A DNA stretch of 7,015 bases from SABY01 sp964612515. GTDB taxonomy: Bacteria; Bacteroidota; Bacteroidia; Bacteroidales; 4484-276. Positions 6,945-7,015 of the stretch are shown in pieces. The notes under the pieces were generated by a model, which searched no databases, had not been told where the DNA came from, and saw nothing but the letters and a program-made list of their open reading frames with translations. The stretch lies in contig CAZTCX010000187.1 in the NCBI GenBank assembly GCA_964612515.1, forward strand, positions 1 to 7,015, in the 5' to 3' direction. Both the position numbers and the translations under genes were made by a program. Position 1 is the first letter of the stretch. Each line of letters opens with the position of its first letter.

Positions 6945-7015
6945 TTTTCAGAGTGTAATTGGTAATAGTTGCCACCGATTGTGTATAGTAAACGTTCCTT
7001 TTATTTTTGTATTAG
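6945..7015 (-). promoter_or_regulatory. Upstream region of the hypothetical membrane protein, promoter not resolved
   Basis: This AT-rich stretch must carry at least part of the leader and perhaps the promoter of the minus-strand gene. I searched for the Bacteroidota -7 element TAnnTTTG on the minus strand (CAAAnnTA on the plus strand) and found none. It also contains AACGTT at 6991-6996, a 6-base palindrome, with no clear meaning. The window ends here. Confidence 0.25.

Noticed and set aside
1..7015. CRISPR array, tRNA, rRNA or riboswitch
   Set aside because: No regularly spaced repeats were seen, no cloverleaf-like or rRNA-like sequence was recognised in the non-coding parts, and the 177-base leader has no riboswitch-type conserved core.

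Overview
The window looks like a piece of a Bacteroidota chromosome, probably a Bacteroidales- or Marinilabiliales-like or uncultured environmental lineage. Three things suggest this. The large gene has the domain order and wording of Bacteroidota alpha-2-macroglobulins. Neither gene start has a Shine-Dalgarno sequence. The short intergenic spaces hold GC-rich palindromic repeats. This placement is inference from sequence features, not from a search.

Layout. Positions 1-177 are non-coding and open with two GC-rich hairpins that share a TTTA loop, which looks like an interspersed REP-type repeat cut by the window edge. Positions 178-6195 (+) are a single intact 2005-residue gene for an exported alpha-2-macroglobulin family protein: signal peptide, helical N-terminal region, macroglobulin-type beta domains, bait-like linker, A2M domain, thioester-type helical domain and C-terminal MG10-like domain. 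The reactive thioester motif is not intact: the place where CxEQ is expected reads N-A-I-A. Positions 6196-6479 are non-coding and hold a purine-rich imperfect direct repeat, a large nested palindrome with two mutually exclusive stems followed by a T run, and little else. Positions 6480-6944 (-) are a 154-residue, AT-rich, single-pass membrane protein of unknown function, convergent with the macroglobulin gene. Positions 6945-7015 are its upstream region.

The two genes converge and nothing indicates that they work together. The macroglobulin would act outside the cytoplasmic membrane, most likely as a protease-trapping or envelope-protecting factor that works without a covalent thioester. No penicillin-binding protein 1C gene, the usual partner of bacterial macroglobulins, is present in the window. 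I see no convincing previously undescribed multi-gene system. The points most worth following up are the missing thioester, the two palindromic repeat families and the compositionally foreign-looking small membrane protein.
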